Assembly (NCBI GenBank): GCA_023397655.1
Contig: JAEWTW010000047.1
Coordinates: 1 to 64,000 of the forward strand
Source: Bacillota bacterium
Lineage (GTDB): Bacteria > Bacillota > Clostridia > Christensenellales > SZUA-584
DNA: 64,000 nt
Direction: 5' to 3'
Below, in pieces: positions 16,833 to 25,548 of this stretch (the first letter of the stretch is position 1; each line of letters opens with the position of its first letter). A program made the position numbers and the translations under genes. The notes below the pieces were generated by a model. It had not been told where the DNA came from and made no database searches. It was given only the letters and a program-made list of their open reading frames with translations.

Positions 16833-18683
16833 ATGAAGAAAAAGTACTACGCAAGAAGGCGAAGAGTCAGAAGAACCGTGAAGACCCGGTTTTTCATTAT
16901 AATTGGACTGCTTGTGGCTGCGCTTGCGGTGGGCATATTTTTTATTGTGCAGGCGATCAACGACACGCCGGGCAGTTCCGCACCGCCCAGTGAAAGCGTT
17001 CAGCTGACGCCTCCCGATTCGACAGTGACACTGCCGCCCGATGAGCCTACGCCATCAGAGGAACCGACGCCGACACCGGCTCCGTCGATGTCGGACGAGC
17101 TTAAACCGCATGCTACCGAGAACACCGACCCGGCCAAAGTGGGCGTGACGTATGAAATCATGGTGGATGGCGCAACGGTGGAATCGTATACGCGCCCGGA
17201 GCCTATCAGCTTCGGAACAGGCGCTGAATACACCGCACTTGAGGGCATCATAGGCTTCCGCGGTAACAACTACCGCAACGCACCGAGCTGGGGGACGGTG
17301 TCGATATCTGAAAACAAACTGGAAGTTAAAGATTACGATAAAAAGACAAGCTATATAGGCAACTGGGGCGGCGCTGCCTGGACAGGTCAGCCGCTAATCG
17401 TCACATGGCCGGCGGAAACGCGTGAGAAGATGACAGCTCTCAAGGAGGAGTTCCGCAGCAAGGATGGTTTCACAGAGGTTATTTACGCGACGCTGGACGG
17501 ACGCATCTACTTCATGGAGCTGTCCACCGGCAAGAAGACGCGTGACTTTATCGACATTGGAGCGCCCACCAAGGGAACGCCCACGCTGGACCCGCGCGGT
17601 TATCCCGTCATCTATGTGGGGCAGGGCCTGCAGTCGGACGGTGATGCCAACGAATGCAAGGACATGTATTTCCGCGCTTACAGCCTGATCGACAACAAAC
17701 AGCTGATGAAGTTCGGCGCGTCGTCTTCCGACCCGTTTGCGCACCGCAAGTGGCAGGCATATGATTCCAGCGCGCTGATCGACGCTGAGACGGATACGCT
17801 GATCGAACCGGGTGAAAACGGCGTGTTGTATACGATGAAGCTGAACACGAAATATGACCCCGAAGCTGGAACGCTGACAATGGATAGCGATCCTAAAATC
17901 GTGAAATACAACTATACGTCGGATCATAACAAGAATTCGGATTCGTCCGGGCGCTGGGGTATGGAAAATTCCGCGGTCGGCTGGCGCAACTACCTGTTCT
18001 TCACAGACAACGCCGGCATACTGCAGTGCGTGGATCTCAACACGATGTCGCTGGTGTACGCGAATAATCTTGATGATGACAGCGACGTGTCCATGGTGCT
18101 GGAGGAGGACATCCCGAACCAGCAGATATACCTGTACACGGGCTGCGAATATGACGAACTGGTACGCGACTTGGGCAGCACCGGCCCCGCGTACGCCCGT
18201 AAGATCGACGGTTTGACAGGTGAGATACTCTGGACGAAGGAATATGAGGTTGCGTCCAATGACAGGGTGGACGGCGGTATATTGGCCTCGCCCGTGCTGG
18301 GCCGCGATGGCACCAACATGGAAGGGCTTATCATCTACAACGTGACGGCAGCGGTGAAGGGCGATTCCACGACCAGCTATCTGGTGGCGCTGGACAAGGA
18401 GACGGGCGAAGAGAAGTGGCGTTATGATATGGAGATAGACGGCTGGTCACCGTCGTCGCCGGTACCGGTGTATACCGAGGATGGCAAAGGCTATATCGTG
18501 CAGTGTGACCGTGCGGGCGATGTGGCGCTGATCGACGGCGCGACGGGCACCCAGGTGACCAAGGTGACGCTGGAGGACAGCGACGACAAGCCTCATAACT
18601 TTGAAGCCACGCCCGCGATATACGGCAACACCATCGTGGTGGCATCCCGCAAGGCGGAGATATTCTACATCGAGATCAAATAA
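16833..18683 (+). CDS. Membrane-anchored PQQ-like beta-propeller protein
   Basis: A 616-residue protein with an Arg-rich N-terminus, one transmembrane helix (about 23-45), a Pro/Thr-rich linker (about 50-90) and a large extracellular beta-propeller. Propeller blades are visible as repeated DGxxYFMEL, ALDKETGEEKWRY and DGATGTQVTKV motifs, the PQQ_2/WD-like type. Key PQQ-enzyme residues are not evident, so a scaffold or ligand-binding role is more likely than dehydrogenase activity. It is preceded by a TATAAT box at 16782-16787 and ends with a strong terminator, so it is a single-gene unit. Confidence 0.82.
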   Translation: MKKKYYARRRRVRRTVKTRFFIIIGLLVAALAVGIFFIVQAINDTPGSSAPPSESVQLTPPDSTVTLPPDEPTPSEEPTPTPAPSMSDELKPHATENTDPAKVGVTYEIMVDGATVESYTRPEPISFGTGAEYTALEGIIGFRGNNYRNAPSWGTVSISENKLEVKDYDKKTSYIGNWGGAAWTGQPLIVTWPAETREKMTALKEEFRSKDGFTEVIYATLDGRIYFMELSTGKKTRDFIDIGAPTKGTPTLDPRGYPVIYVGQGLQSDGDANECKDMYFRAYSLIDNKQLMKFGASSSDPFAHRKWQAYDSSALIDAETDTLIEPGENGVLYTMKLNTKYDPEAGTLTMDSDPKIVKYNYTSDHNKNSDSSGRWGMENSAVGWRNYLFFTDNAGILQCVDLNTMSLVYANNLDDDSDVSMVLEEDIPNQQIYLYTGCEYDELVRDLGSTGPAYARKIDGLTGEILWTKEYEVASNDRVDGGILASPVLGRDGTNMEGLIIYNVTAAVKGDSTTSYLVALDKETGEEKWRYDMEIDGWSPSSPVPVYTEDGKGYIVQCDRAGDVALIDGATGTQVTKVTLEDSDDKPHNFEATPAIYGNTIVVASRKAEIFYIEIK

Positions 18684-18692
18684 GCGTTAACC

Positions 18693-18729
18693 AAAAGGCC
18701 CTTCGGAAGCAAAACCGAAGGGCCTTTTT
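18693..18729 (+). terminator. Strong bidirectional-type terminator
   Basis: A 14-bp stem (AAAAGGCCCTTCGG / CCGAAGGGCCTTTT) with 8-base loop and T5 tail. It separates the beta-propeller gene from the convergent YhfC gene. Confidence 0.95.
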
Positions 18730-18754
18730 AATATACGAAAGGGGTTACACCTCA

Positions 18755-19570
18755 TCAGCTTTGGTCGCTGTATGGGTTGAGCACGGGGCGTTCCTCCTCT
18801 GCAGGAAGCGCCCGTCTCGACAGTATGATGAACACGAGAGCCAGCACGGCTGCGGCAGCCACAAATATCTCAATATCGTAGATGCTGGAACCGAAAACCT
18901 CAGGCATGATCACGACAGGCGCGTCGATAAGCATGTGCAGAGCCACGGCGAGCCAGACGAGCCAGAGCCGTCTTTTACGCACCGCCATCAGCACAAGTAT
19001 GGACAACGCGATCTGTATGATGAAGGCGCACAGGCGTTCAAAACCGCCGAGGTAGATGTCAAAGGGCTGAATGGTTGTCATCTGGGTCACGAGCTGCTGG
19101 ACGGTATCGGCAGGCATCAGAGCGGACAACTGACTTACCTGGCCGCTGTTTATCATCTGCGCGAAGACAAGGTTATTGATGTTGGCCAGGCCGACCAGCA
19201 CCATCGCCTCAATGCCGCCGTGCCCCACGCCGAACGCGAAGCCGTCGATCCAGCGGCTGCGCCGTCTGAGCAGTGTGCGGTAACCGATATAACGCCCAAA
19301 CTCCTCGAACAGCCCGGCGGTAAGCCCGAGGAAGATACCATAAAGCCACGGATGCTGCACCATGTCGGCCCACCAATCCATCGGCGCCAGCAGCTGTATC
19401 AGCGGGATGCGGATAATCAGCTGGAACAAGACGAACACTGCCGCACCGACGAGCACCGGAATGAATGCGCGTTTTTTGGCGATCAACAGATAGAGTATGC
19501 AGCCGAGCGGCAGGCCGAAACAGATAATAATATTAACGACGAAAGCGGTGATGGCACCGGAATCCACCAT
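18755..19570 (-). CDS. YhfC family intramembrane glutamic metalloprotease-like protein
   Basis: A 271-residue polytopic membrane protein with about seven to eight hydrophobic helices. It carries GLFEEFGRYIGYR (the EE-x-x-R type motif) and FGVGHGGIEAM (conserved His), the signature of the YhfC group related to CAAX/CPBP proteases. The RBS is AGGAGGG, 7 nt before the ATG at 19570. The substrate is unknown. It stands alone between two terminators on the minus strand. Confidence 0.88.
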   Translation of the reverse strand: MVDSGAITAFVVNIIICFGLPLGCILYLLIAKKRAFIPVLVGAAVFVLFQLIIRIPLIQLLAPMDWWADMVQHPWLYGIFLGLTAGLFEEFGRYIGYRTLLRRRSRWIDGFAFGVGHGGIEAMVLVGLANINNLVFAQMINSGQVSQLSALMPADTVQQLVTQMTTIQPFDIYLGGFERLCAFIIQIALSILVLMAVRKRRLWLVWLAVALHMLIDAPVVIMPEVFGSSIYDIEIFVAAAAVLALVFIILSRRALPAEEERPVLNPYSDQS

Positions 19571-19654
19571 GATAATACCCTCCTACATATATTATAGCAA
19601 TAACTGTATGTTAATGCAGCGGCGGCAAACCGTCAACCGGTAAACCGCGCAAAT

Positions 19655-19689
19655 AAAAAACCGGCGCAGCCCGTATAGGCCGCACCGGT
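19655..19689 (-). terminator. Terminator after nfnB (minus strand)
   Basis: On the minus strand ACCGGTGCGGCC and GGGCTGCGCCGGT form a long stem followed by TTTTTTATTT. Confidence 0.9.
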
Positions 19690-19703
19690 CTGTAAACTGT
19701 GTC

Positions 19704-21101
19704 TTACTTGTCCATCATGTACTCATACATCGCCTTGGCAGCTGTTTTGCCCGCGCCCATCGCGAGTATGACGGTGGCCGCGCCGGAGACGGCGTCACCA
19801 CCCGCGTACACGCCGGGAATGGAGGTGGCGCAGGTTTCCTCATCCACGATGATGCCGCCCCATTTCTGGGTGGCGAGGCCGGGGGTGGAGGTGCGCATCA
19901 GCGGATTGGGGCTCTGGCCGATGGCGACAACCACAGCATCCAGCTCGATATCGTATTCCGATCCTTCAACGGGCACCGGCCGGCGGCGTCCCGAGCTGTC
20001 CGGTTCGCCCAATTCCATCTTGATGAGGCGCATGCCGCTTACATAGCCGTCGTCCGTCCCCAATATCTCGGTGGGATTGACGAGCAGGTGGAATATAATG
20101 CCCTCTTCTTTCGCGTGATGCACTTCCTCCACGCGCGCGGGCATTTCCTTCTCGCTGCGGCGGTAAACGATATACACTTCCTCGGCGCCCAGCCGCTTCG
20201 CGCAGCGTGCCGCGTCCATCGCGACGTTGCCGCCGCCGATGACGGCCACACGCTTGTGGCGCACCACGGGGGTATCGGATTCGGGGAACTTGTAGCCCTT
20301 CATCAGGTTGATGCGGGTGAGGAATTCGTTGGCGGAATAGACGCCGTTGAGGTTCTCACCTGGTATGTTCATGAAGCTGGGAAGACCTGCGCCTGTGCCG
20401 ATGAATATCGCGTCGTAGCCCATCTCTTTCAGATCGTCAACGGTCAGTACGCGTCCCATCACCATGTTGGTCTCGATCTTCACGCCCATGCAGACCAGCG
20501 CGTCAATTTCCTTGCGGACGAGATCCTTGGGCAGTCGGAACTCGGGTATGCCGTACACCAGCACACCACCCGATGTGTGAAACGCTTCGAAGACTGTGAC
20601 GTCCACACCCATCAGCGCAAGGTCCGCCGCGCAGGTGAGACCCGCGGGGCCGGAACCGATGACGGCGGCCTTTTTGCCGTTGGGTATGCCGCAGGCGGGG
20701 GAAGGCACACCCTGACCTATGGCATAGTCCGCCGCGAAGCGCTCCAGGCGGCCGATGCCCACCGGTTCGCCCTTGATGCCGCGAACGCACAGCTCTTCGC
20801 ACTGCGACTCCTGCGGGCACACGCGTCCGCATATGGCAGGCAAGCCGTTGGTTTCGCGAATTTTGTTATACGCGTCGATATAGTTTCCTTCGGCGATCAG
20901 GCCGATAAACTGCGGTATCTGCACGTTGACGGGGCAGCCTGCCACGCACGGCTGATTCTTGCACTGCAGGCAGCGCATCGCTTCATTCTGCGCCATCTCT
21001 TCGGTGTATCCCAGAGAAACCTCGCTGAAGTTGGTGGCGCGCACCTTGGGATCCTGCTCGGGTATCGCTGTCTTCTTTAAGTCCATGTTGCGTTTTGCCA
21101 T
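19704..21101 (-). CDS. nfnB: NfnB / glutamate-synthase-small-subunit-like flavoprotein
   Basis: A 465-residue iron-sulfur flavoprotein. The N-terminus carries the Cys clusters for two 4Fe-4S centres (CLQCKNQPCVAGCP and CGRVCPQESQCEELC). They are followed by the FAD site (GSGPAGLTCAADLA) and the NADPH site (VIGGGNVAMDAARCAKRLGA). Alone it would be called GltD-like, but it is fused operon-wise (TAA-ATG junction, no gap) to the NfnA-type gene. This gene pair is the hallmark of NfnAB, which bifurcates electrons between NADPH, NAD and ferredoxin in Clostridia. No glutamate synthase large subunit is nearby. The start ATG at 21101 has a GGGGTGAAG site. Confidence 0.9.
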   Translation of the reverse strand: MAKRNMDLKKTAIPEQDPKVRATNFSEVSLGYTEEMAQNEAMRCLQCKNQPCVAGCPVNVQIPQFIGLIAEGNYIDAYNKIRETNGLPAICGRVCPQESQCEELCVRGIKGEPVGIGRLERFAADYAIGQGVPSPACGIPNGKKAAVIGSGPAGLTCAADLALMGVDVTVFEAFHTSGGVLVYGIPEFRLPKDLVRKEIDALVCMGVKIETNMVMGRVLTVDDLKEMGYDAIFIGTGAGLPSFMNIPGENLNGVYSANEFLTRINLMKGYKFPESDTPVVRHKRVAVIGGGNVAMDAARCAKRLGAEEVYIVYRRSEKEMPARVEEVHHAKEEGIIFHLLVNPTEILGTDDGYVSGMRLIKMELGEPDSSGRRRPVPVEGSEYDIELDAVVVAIGQSPNPLMRTSTPGLATQKWGGIIVDEETCATSIPGVYAGGDAVSGAATVILAMGAGKTAAKAMYEYMMDK

Positions 21102-21932
21102 TTACTTCACCCCCCTGAACAGGTTACAGGACTCGCCTTCCTGCTTTTTATACATGCCCTGACGGCGCATCGCCTCGTCGAAATCCACCTCGTGGCCGTC
21201 GAAGTCCGGACCGTCCACGCAGGCGAACTTGGTCTTGCCGCCCACGGAGACGCGGCAGCCGCCGCACATGCCGGTGCCGTCGATCATCACAGGGTTCATG
21301 CTGACGATGGTTTTGATGCCGTATTCTTTGGTGAGTTTGGCTACGAATTTCATCATAATCAGCGGGCCGATGGCGACGACGACGTCAAACTTCTCGCCCG
21401 CTTCTATCTCGGCTTTGAGCGCGTCCGTCACGAATCCCTTGCGACCGTTGCTGCCGTCGTCCGTCATCACCAGCAGCTTGTCGGACACCTCGCCCACTTC
21501 CTTTTCGAGTATGATCAGGTCTTGGGTACGGAAGCCGATGATGCTGGTCACGTCCACGCCCATAGCATGCAGTTTCTTGGCCTGCGGATATGCGATGGCG
21601 GTGCCCAGCCCGCCGCCGATGACCGCGGCTTTTTTAACGCTGCTGTCGAAATGCGACGGTTCACCCAGCGGCCCGACAAAATCCTGCAGGCTGTCGCCCT
21701 CGTTCAGCGTGCCCAGATGCAGCGTCGTTTTGCCGACTTCCTGGAAGATGATCGTCACGGTGCCGGCCTCGGCGTCATAATCCGCGATGGTGAGCGGGAT
21801 GCGCTCGCCCTGTTCGCTGACGCGCAGTATGATGAACTGACCGGGCTGCGCTTTTTTGGCAACCAGCGGCGCATCAATGACCATGAGCTTAACCTGTTCG
21901 CTCAGCGTCTCTTTTTTGAGTATTCGGTACAC
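21102..21932 (-). CDS. nfnA: NfnA, ferredoxin:NADP oxidoreductase FAD/2Fe-2S subunit
   Basis: A 276-residue subunit of NAD-dependent ferredoxin:NADP oxidoreductase. I prefer the GTG at 21932 because GAGGAG lies 7 nt upstream and the protein then starts MYRILKKETL; a GTG at 21947 is the alternative. The N-terminal FAD domain (GQFIILRVSEQGERIPLTI), the NAD domain (AAVIGGGLGTAIAYPQAK) and the C-terminal 2Fe-2S loop (MCGGCRVS...FACVDGPDF) are in the dihydroorotate-dehydrogenase PyrK/NfnA order. It is first gene of the nfnA-nfnB operon, driven by the promoter at 21971-21998. The annotation PyrK-like is the main alternative, but no pyrD is adjacent. Confidence 0.9.
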   Translation of the reverse strand: MYRILKKETLSEQVKLMVIDAPLVAKKAQPGQFIILRVSEQGERIPLTIADYDAEAGTVTIIFQEVGKTTLHLGTLNEGDSLQDFVGPLGEPSHFDSSVKKAAVIGGGLGTAIAYPQAKKLHAMGVDVTSIIGFRTQDLIILEKEVGEVSDKLLVMTDDGSNGRKGFVTDALKAEIEAGEKFDVVVAIGPLIMMKFVAKLTKEYGIKTIVSMNPVMIDGTGMCGGCRVSVGGKTKFACVDGPDFDGHEVDFDEAMRRQGMYKKQEGESCNLFRGVK

Positions 21933-21970
21933 GTTCAAACTCCTCACTGAAATTTTATAGATGCTTCTCT

Positions 21971-21998
21971 ATTATAGCATTCACACGAATATATGCAA
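21971..21998 (-). promoter_or_regulatory. Promoter of nfnAB
   Basis: On the minus strand TTGCAT (21998-21993) and TATAAT (21976-21971) are separated by 16 bases, about 40 nt from the nfnA start. Confidence 0.65.
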
Positions 21999-22056
21999 AC
22001 ACTACATAGCCAAGGTAATGATCATACTTTTCGGGTAAAACCATAAAATAAATCCG

Positions 22057-22085
22057 TTGTCTTTGCTAAAACGGCGTTGTAAAAT
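22057..22085 (+). promoter_or_regulatory. Promoter upstream of cobT
   Basis: TTGTCT (22057-22062) and TAAAAT (22080-22085) with a 17-base spacer. The leader is too short for a cobalamin riboswitch, and no B12-box-like element is seen. Confidence 0.5.
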
Positions 22086-22117
22086 AATAAAAAGCTTTAT
22101 TTTAAGGAGAACCCCCT

Positions 22118-23176
22118 GTGAAAAGGATTATGAATATCAAGCATTTTTCTGAGGCCGCCGCCCAGAAAGCGCGCGAACGGGTGGACGGGCTGGTCAAACC
22201 CATCGGCAGTTTGGGGCGGCTGGAAGACTATGCGGTGAAGCTGGCCGGCATATTCGGTAAAACAGCGCTGCCAACGTTGAAAAAAGCAGTGGCGGTGTTT
22301 GCATCCGACAACGGCGTGTGGGACGAGGGCATTTCGCCGGTACCCCAGAGCGTGACGGCGATGCAGGCCGTGAATATGACCAAGGGGATCACAGGCGTGG
22401 GTGTGCTCTCTGCGTGTGCCGGGGCGGATGTTTTTGTATACGACGTAGGCATACGCAACTTTTCAGGGCACAAGGGTGTTGAGGATAAGCGGGTGGCGAA
22501 CGGCACGCACAGCATTGCGAAAGAGCCCGCAATGGACATCGGCCAGGCCATCAAAGCCATCTCGCATGGCATCGACGCGGCGGAGGCGCTGTGGGAAAAG
22601 GGCTACCGGCTGCTGGGCTGCGGTGAGATGGGCATTTGCAACACGACGACATCAGCAGCAGTGCTGTGTGCGCTCACCGGCGCGGAGCCGGAGGAAGCGG
22701 TGGGCCGCGGCGCGGGCATCACAGATGAACAGCTGGTCAGAAAGCGCGAGGTGGTGCAACTGGCGCTGGAAACAAACAAAACAGATCCGGACAATGCACT
22801 GGAGGTGCTGGCCGCTCTGGGCGGGTTCGACATCGCCGCGATGGCGGGATTCTTTCTCGGTGCGGCGTACAAGCAGGTGCCCGTCGTGATCGATGGCTTT
22901 ATATCGGCAGTGGCGGCGCTGGCAGCCAGCCGACTGAACCCGGCGGTGACGGATTACATGTTTGCGTCGCACCACAGCGCGGAGCCGGGCTTTGGCATCG
23001 CGATGGAAGCACTGGGGCTTACTGCGCCGCTGCATCTTGACATGCGGCTGGGCGAGGGCAGCGGCTGCCCGCTGATGTTCGCCGTGCTGGATGGCGCGGC
23101 CGCGGTGCTGACGAAGATGGCAACGTTTACCGAGGCCCACATCGACCCGTCCAAGCTGGTGGATATACGGAAATAG
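22118..23176 (+). CDS. cobT: Nicotinate-nucleotide--dimethylbenzimidazole phosphoribosyltransferase
   Basis: A 352-residue enzyme that activates the lower-ligand base (DMB or other base) to its alpha-ribotide for cobamide assembly. The GTG at 22118 follows AAGGAGA at good spacing; an ATG four codons in is the alternative. Family motifs: KPIGSLGRLEDYA at the N-terminus, GEMGICNTTTSAA in the substrate pocket, and LGEGSGCP containing the catalytic Glu. Length is normal. No other cobamide genes are in the window, so it may be used for base remodelling or belong to a dispersed pathway. A small lipoprotein gene follows after 15 nt. Confidence 0.96.
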   Translation: MKRIMNIKHFSEAAAQKARERVDGLVKPIGSLGRLEDYAVKLAGIFGKTALPTLKKAVAVFASDNGVWDEGISPVPQSVTAMQAVNMTKGITGVGVLSACAGADVFVYDVGIRNFSGHKGVEDKRVANGTHSIAKEPAMDIGQAIKAISHGIDAAEALWEKGYRLLGCGEMGICNTTTSAAVLCALTGAEPEEAVGRGAGITDEQLVRKREVVQLALETNKTDPDNALEVLAALGGFDIAAMAGFFLGAAYKQVPVVIDGFISAVAALAASRLNPAVTDYMFASHHSAEPGFGIAMEALGLTAPLHLDMRLGEGSGCPLMFAVLDGAAAVLTKMATFTEAHIDPSKLVDIRK

Positions 23177-23191
23177 GGGGAGTATATTGCC

Positions 23192-23641
23192 GTGGGAAGG
23201 ATATGGGGCTTGTTGATTCTAGTGGCGTTGCTGATTGGTTTGGCATCATGTTCTGAGGTTACGGACAATGAAGAGACTGCAGAAATGGATAGGCAGGAAC
23301 AGGCTTCAGAAACCGTGGAACCGGAGCATAACTACCATGAGGAAGTTGAAAATGTGGATCTGAGCGACTTCCCTGAGGAATGGGAAAAGACATTCGGTGT
23401 TTACAAAGGCGATTGCATACCGGATGCACAAACCGCGGCGCGTATTGCGGAGGCGTATTTGAAAAGCTTCCATGGCGAAGAGAATATAAACGAACAGATG
23501 CCGTTTCATGTTCAAATTGATGAGGCACGTGGCATTTGGCTGGTCTACGGGGACTACGGTGATAATAGGCTGGGCGGTGAATACATTGTTCTGCTGAACA
23601 GGGCGGACGGCAAGGTGCTTTATATGGCGATGCAAGAATAA
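23192..23641 (+). CDS. Small lipoprotein with NTF2-like fold (YbbC/YhhH type)
   Basis: A 149-residue predicted lipoprotein starting at GTG 23192 with a G-rich site some 11 nt upstream. The lipobox is GLASC. After an acidic linker the C-terminal half (about 70-149) has AARIAEAYLKSFHGEE and a WLVYGDYGDNRLGGEYIVLL segment, then RADGKVLYM. This pattern matches the NTF2-fold proteins annotated as YbbC/YhhH immunity-like. No toxin gene is adjacent here, so an immunity role is not supported by context. It is probably co-transcribed with cobT. Confidence 0.65.
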   Translation: MGRIWGLLILVALLIGLASCSEVTDNEETAEMDRQEQASETVEPEHNYHEEVENVDLSDFPEEWEKTFGVYKGDCIPDAQTAARIAEAYLKSFHGEENINEQMPFHVQIDEARGIWLVYGDYGDNRLGGEYIVLLNRADGKVLYMAMQE

Positions 23642-23672
23642 ACCAGTCAATAATAAGGGGGCAATAAAATAT

Positions 23673-23960
23673 ATGTTCAGACATGTGGTGTGTTTTCGTT
23701 TGAGGCGGGAGGAGAAGGACAAGGCAGCGGAGGCCAAACAGCGGCTCATGTCGCTGACGGCCATAGCCGAGGTCAGAAATATCGAGGTGGGCCTGGACAG
23801 CCTGAAGAGCCCGCGCTCGTACGATATCATACTGATCGTCGATTTTGACAACATGGACGATTATAAGGTATACGATGCACACGAGCTGCACCAGCCGGTG
23901 CGCAAATTCATGCACAGCATCGTCGAGACCTCCGTTGCCGTGGACTATGAACGCGGCTGA
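23673..23960 (+). CDS. Dabb family (stress-responsive A/B barrel) protein
   Basis: A 95-residue protein of the Dabb dimeric ferredoxin-like barrel family. It starts MFRHVVCFRLRREEKDKA and has LDSLKSPRSYDIILIVDF and a C-terminal HPxH-like segment HELHQPVRKFMH, which matches the family. AGGGGGC lies before the ATG. Proteins of this fold include small stress proteins and polyketide cyclases; no specific reaction can be assigned. A terminator follows, which ends the unit before the BMC locus. Confidence 0.85.
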   Translation: MFRHVVCFRLRREEKDKAAEAKQRLMSLTAIAEVRNIEVGLDSLKSPRSYDIILIVDFDNMDDYKVYDAHELHQPVRKFMHSIVETSVAVDYERG

Positions 23961-23990
23961 CGGCAACGGCTGATACAGTTTGGTAAATGG

Positions 23991-24021
23991 TCCGGGGGCT
24001 GCACCTCCGGATTATTTTTTT
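23991..24021 (+). terminator. Terminator separating Dabb gene from BMC operon
   Basis: TCCGGGGG-CTGCA-CCTCCGGA stem (one G-U) followed by TTATTTTTTT. Confidence 0.85.
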
Positions 24022-24080
24022 AGAATCACAAAAAATAATAAAGGATTTTTCAACAGAACGTCGAATAAATCAAATGTCAG

Positions 24081-24109
24081 ATACAATTGATACAAGTGGC
24101 AATACAAGT
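24081..24109 (+). promoter_or_regulatory. Candidate operator: repeated ATACAA motifs upstream of BMC operon
   Basis: Three direct copies of ATACAA occur at 24081, 24090 and 24102, two of them extended to ATACAAGT. UTRA-type GntR regulators often bind sites built from TTGTAT/ATACAA half-sites, and such a regulator is encoded at the end of this operon. A related TGATACA sequence is found upstream of that gene near 31453. No clear -10/-35 pair could be fixed. Confidence 0.35.
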
Positions 24110-24174
24110 TGTTCGAGAAACAAAAAGGGCTGCCGCTTGTGTTTGTGTCTTGGGTGATTGAAAGGGTAATGGGT

Positions 24175-24813
24175 ATGGATAAAGGCTCTATACAACGTGC
24201 GGTGACACTGGCGGTCTGCTTGCAGGCGGCGGCGCGGGGGGAATACTACGTGCCTGCGGCGGCTTCGGCGCGCCATATTCATTTGAGCGCAAAGGACGTG
24301 GCCATACTGTTTGGTGAGGGCTATGCCCTGCAGCCGATGAGGCCGCTGACGCAGCCGGGGCAGTTCGCCGCTGAAGAGAAGGTGGACATCGTGGGCCCGC
24401 GCGGCAGCATCACGGGCGTACGCGTGCTGGGGCCGGCCCGCAAGGAAACGCAGATTGAGCTGTCCGTAACTGACGCCATCAAGCTGGGGTTCAAACAGGT
24501 GGTGCGCATGTCGGGCGCAGCGTTGATGGAGACGCCCGGCGCAAAGCTGGTGGGGCCCAAAGGCAGCGTGGAACTGCCGCAGGGCGTCATTATCGCGGCG
24601 CGGCATTTGCACATATCCAAGGAAGAGGCGGCGGCTTACGGCCTGAAGGACGGGCAGATCGTCTCGGTCAAAAAGAGCGGCATCAGGGAAACGACATTCG
24701 GCAACGTGGTGGTGCGCAGCGGCGACGGACACAGCCTGGAGGTGCATCTGGACACCGACGAGGCCAACGCGGCGCTGCTCAGCAACGGAGACTTGCTGGA
24801 GATCATCAGGTAA
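24175..24813 (+). CDS. pduL: Phosphotransacylase PduL of a bacterial microcompartment
   Basis: A 212-residue enzyme that converts acyl-CoA plus phosphate into acyl phosphate and recycles CoA inside the shell. The ATG at 24175 has AAAGGG 8 nt upstream; earlier in-frame starts give a tail foreign to PduL. The zinc-binding motifs SARHIHLS (H34, H36) and AARHLHIS are both present, with the VGPRGSI and VGPKGSVELP strands between. The first 22 residues are an amphipathic extension that may serve as an encapsulation peptide. First gene of the BMC operon; acetyl-phosphate could be used for ATP by an acetate kinase encoded elsewhere. Confidence 0.93.
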   Translation: MDKGSIQRAVTLAVCLQAAARGEYYVPAAASARHIHLSAKDVAILFGEGYALQPMRPLTQPGQFAAEEKVDIVGPRGSITGVRVLGPARKETQIELSVTDAIKLGFKQVVRMSGAALMETPGAKLVGPKGSVELPQGVIIAARHLHISKEEAAAYGLKDGQIVSVKKSGIRETTFGNVVVRSGDGHSLEVHLDTDEANAALLSNGDLLEIIR

Positions 24814-24843
24814 AATCAAGTATACAAGCTAAAGGTAATCAGT

Positions 24844-25491
24844 TTGGACGAGAACCAGCTCAAAGAGCTTATCAAAAGAATAGTGCTGGAGGTCATCCGG
24901 CGGCTCACCGGTTTCGGAGAGTGCCGGGCGATTGCGCTTGTTCCGGGTTACAGCGCGTATGCGCCGGAGGCGGCGGAATACCTCTCCGGGTGCAAAGCCT
25001 GCGCGGCGCTGTTCGGGGATGCGGAGCCCTTGGCTGACATCGACTCGAAGCGCGTGGACACAGCGGACGACAAGAAAGCGCTGCTGCGGACGCTGCGTGA
25101 CGCAGAGGAAGTGGTGCTGGTTGCGCCGTCGCTGTCACTGCTGACCGCAGTCGCACAGGGCGACGATGCGCATTTCGCGGCGGTGATGTTTGAAAAGGCG
25201 CTGCTGGACGGCAAAAAGGCCACGGTGCTGCTGGACTTCCAGCCGCCCAAGTTCAAACGCGGTACGCTGTACGAAAAGGTGATAGCCGCGGTGGACGCGG
25301 TGCGCGATATGGGCGCTGAAGTGGTATATCTCGGGGCCAAGCCGGACGAGGGTTACGCGCTGATTACGGAATTTGAAGTCAACGAAGCGGCCAGGCGCGG
25401 TATTGCGCGGCTGCAGTGCGCCCCCGGCGCGATTGTGACCCCGCTTGCGCGGGACGCCGCCGCCGACAAGGGCATTGCCATCGATATATAA
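24844..25491 (+). CDS. BMC-associated flavoprotein-like protein with N-terminal targeting helix
   Basis: A 215-residue protein starting at TTG 24844, with AAAGG 7 to 8 nt upstream. Residues 2-20 (DENQLKELIKRIVLEVIRRL) form an amphipathic helix of the kind that targets cargo to shells. The rest looks like the flavoprotein family found in BMC loci: an alternating Rossmann-like pattern with APSLSLLTAVAQGDD and a GKKATVLLDF strand. Bound cofactor and reaction are unknown. Its place between pduL and the first shell gene marks it as a core component. Confidence 0.7.
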   Translation: MDENQLKELIKRIVLEVIRRLTGFGECRAIALVPGYSAYAPEAAEYLSGCKACAALFGDAEPLADIDSKRVDTADDKKALLRTLRDAEEVVLVAPSLSLLTAVAQGDDAHFAAVMFEKALLDGKKATVLLDFQPPKFKRGTLYEKVIAAVDAVRDMGAEVVYLGAKPDEGYALITEFEVNEAARRGIARLQCAPGAIVTPLARDAAADKGIAIDI

Positions 25492-25548
25492 CGGAAAATG
25501 GAGTCCCTGAAGAGACGAAGGCTTTTTGGGGTAAAAAGGAGAAACGGT

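Noticed and set aside
19704..21101. Glutamate synthase small subunit as the function
   Set aside because: No large subunit nearby; the direct junction with an NfnA-type gene points to NfnAB.
22118..23176. cobT as part of the BMC locus (B12 supply)
   Set aside because: A terminator and two unrelated genes separate it from pduL, and the BMC operon encodes no B12-dependent enzyme.
23192..23641. Immunity gene of a toxin pair
   Set aside because: The NTF2-like fold is shared with immunity proteins, but no toxin gene is near and it is a lipoprotein.
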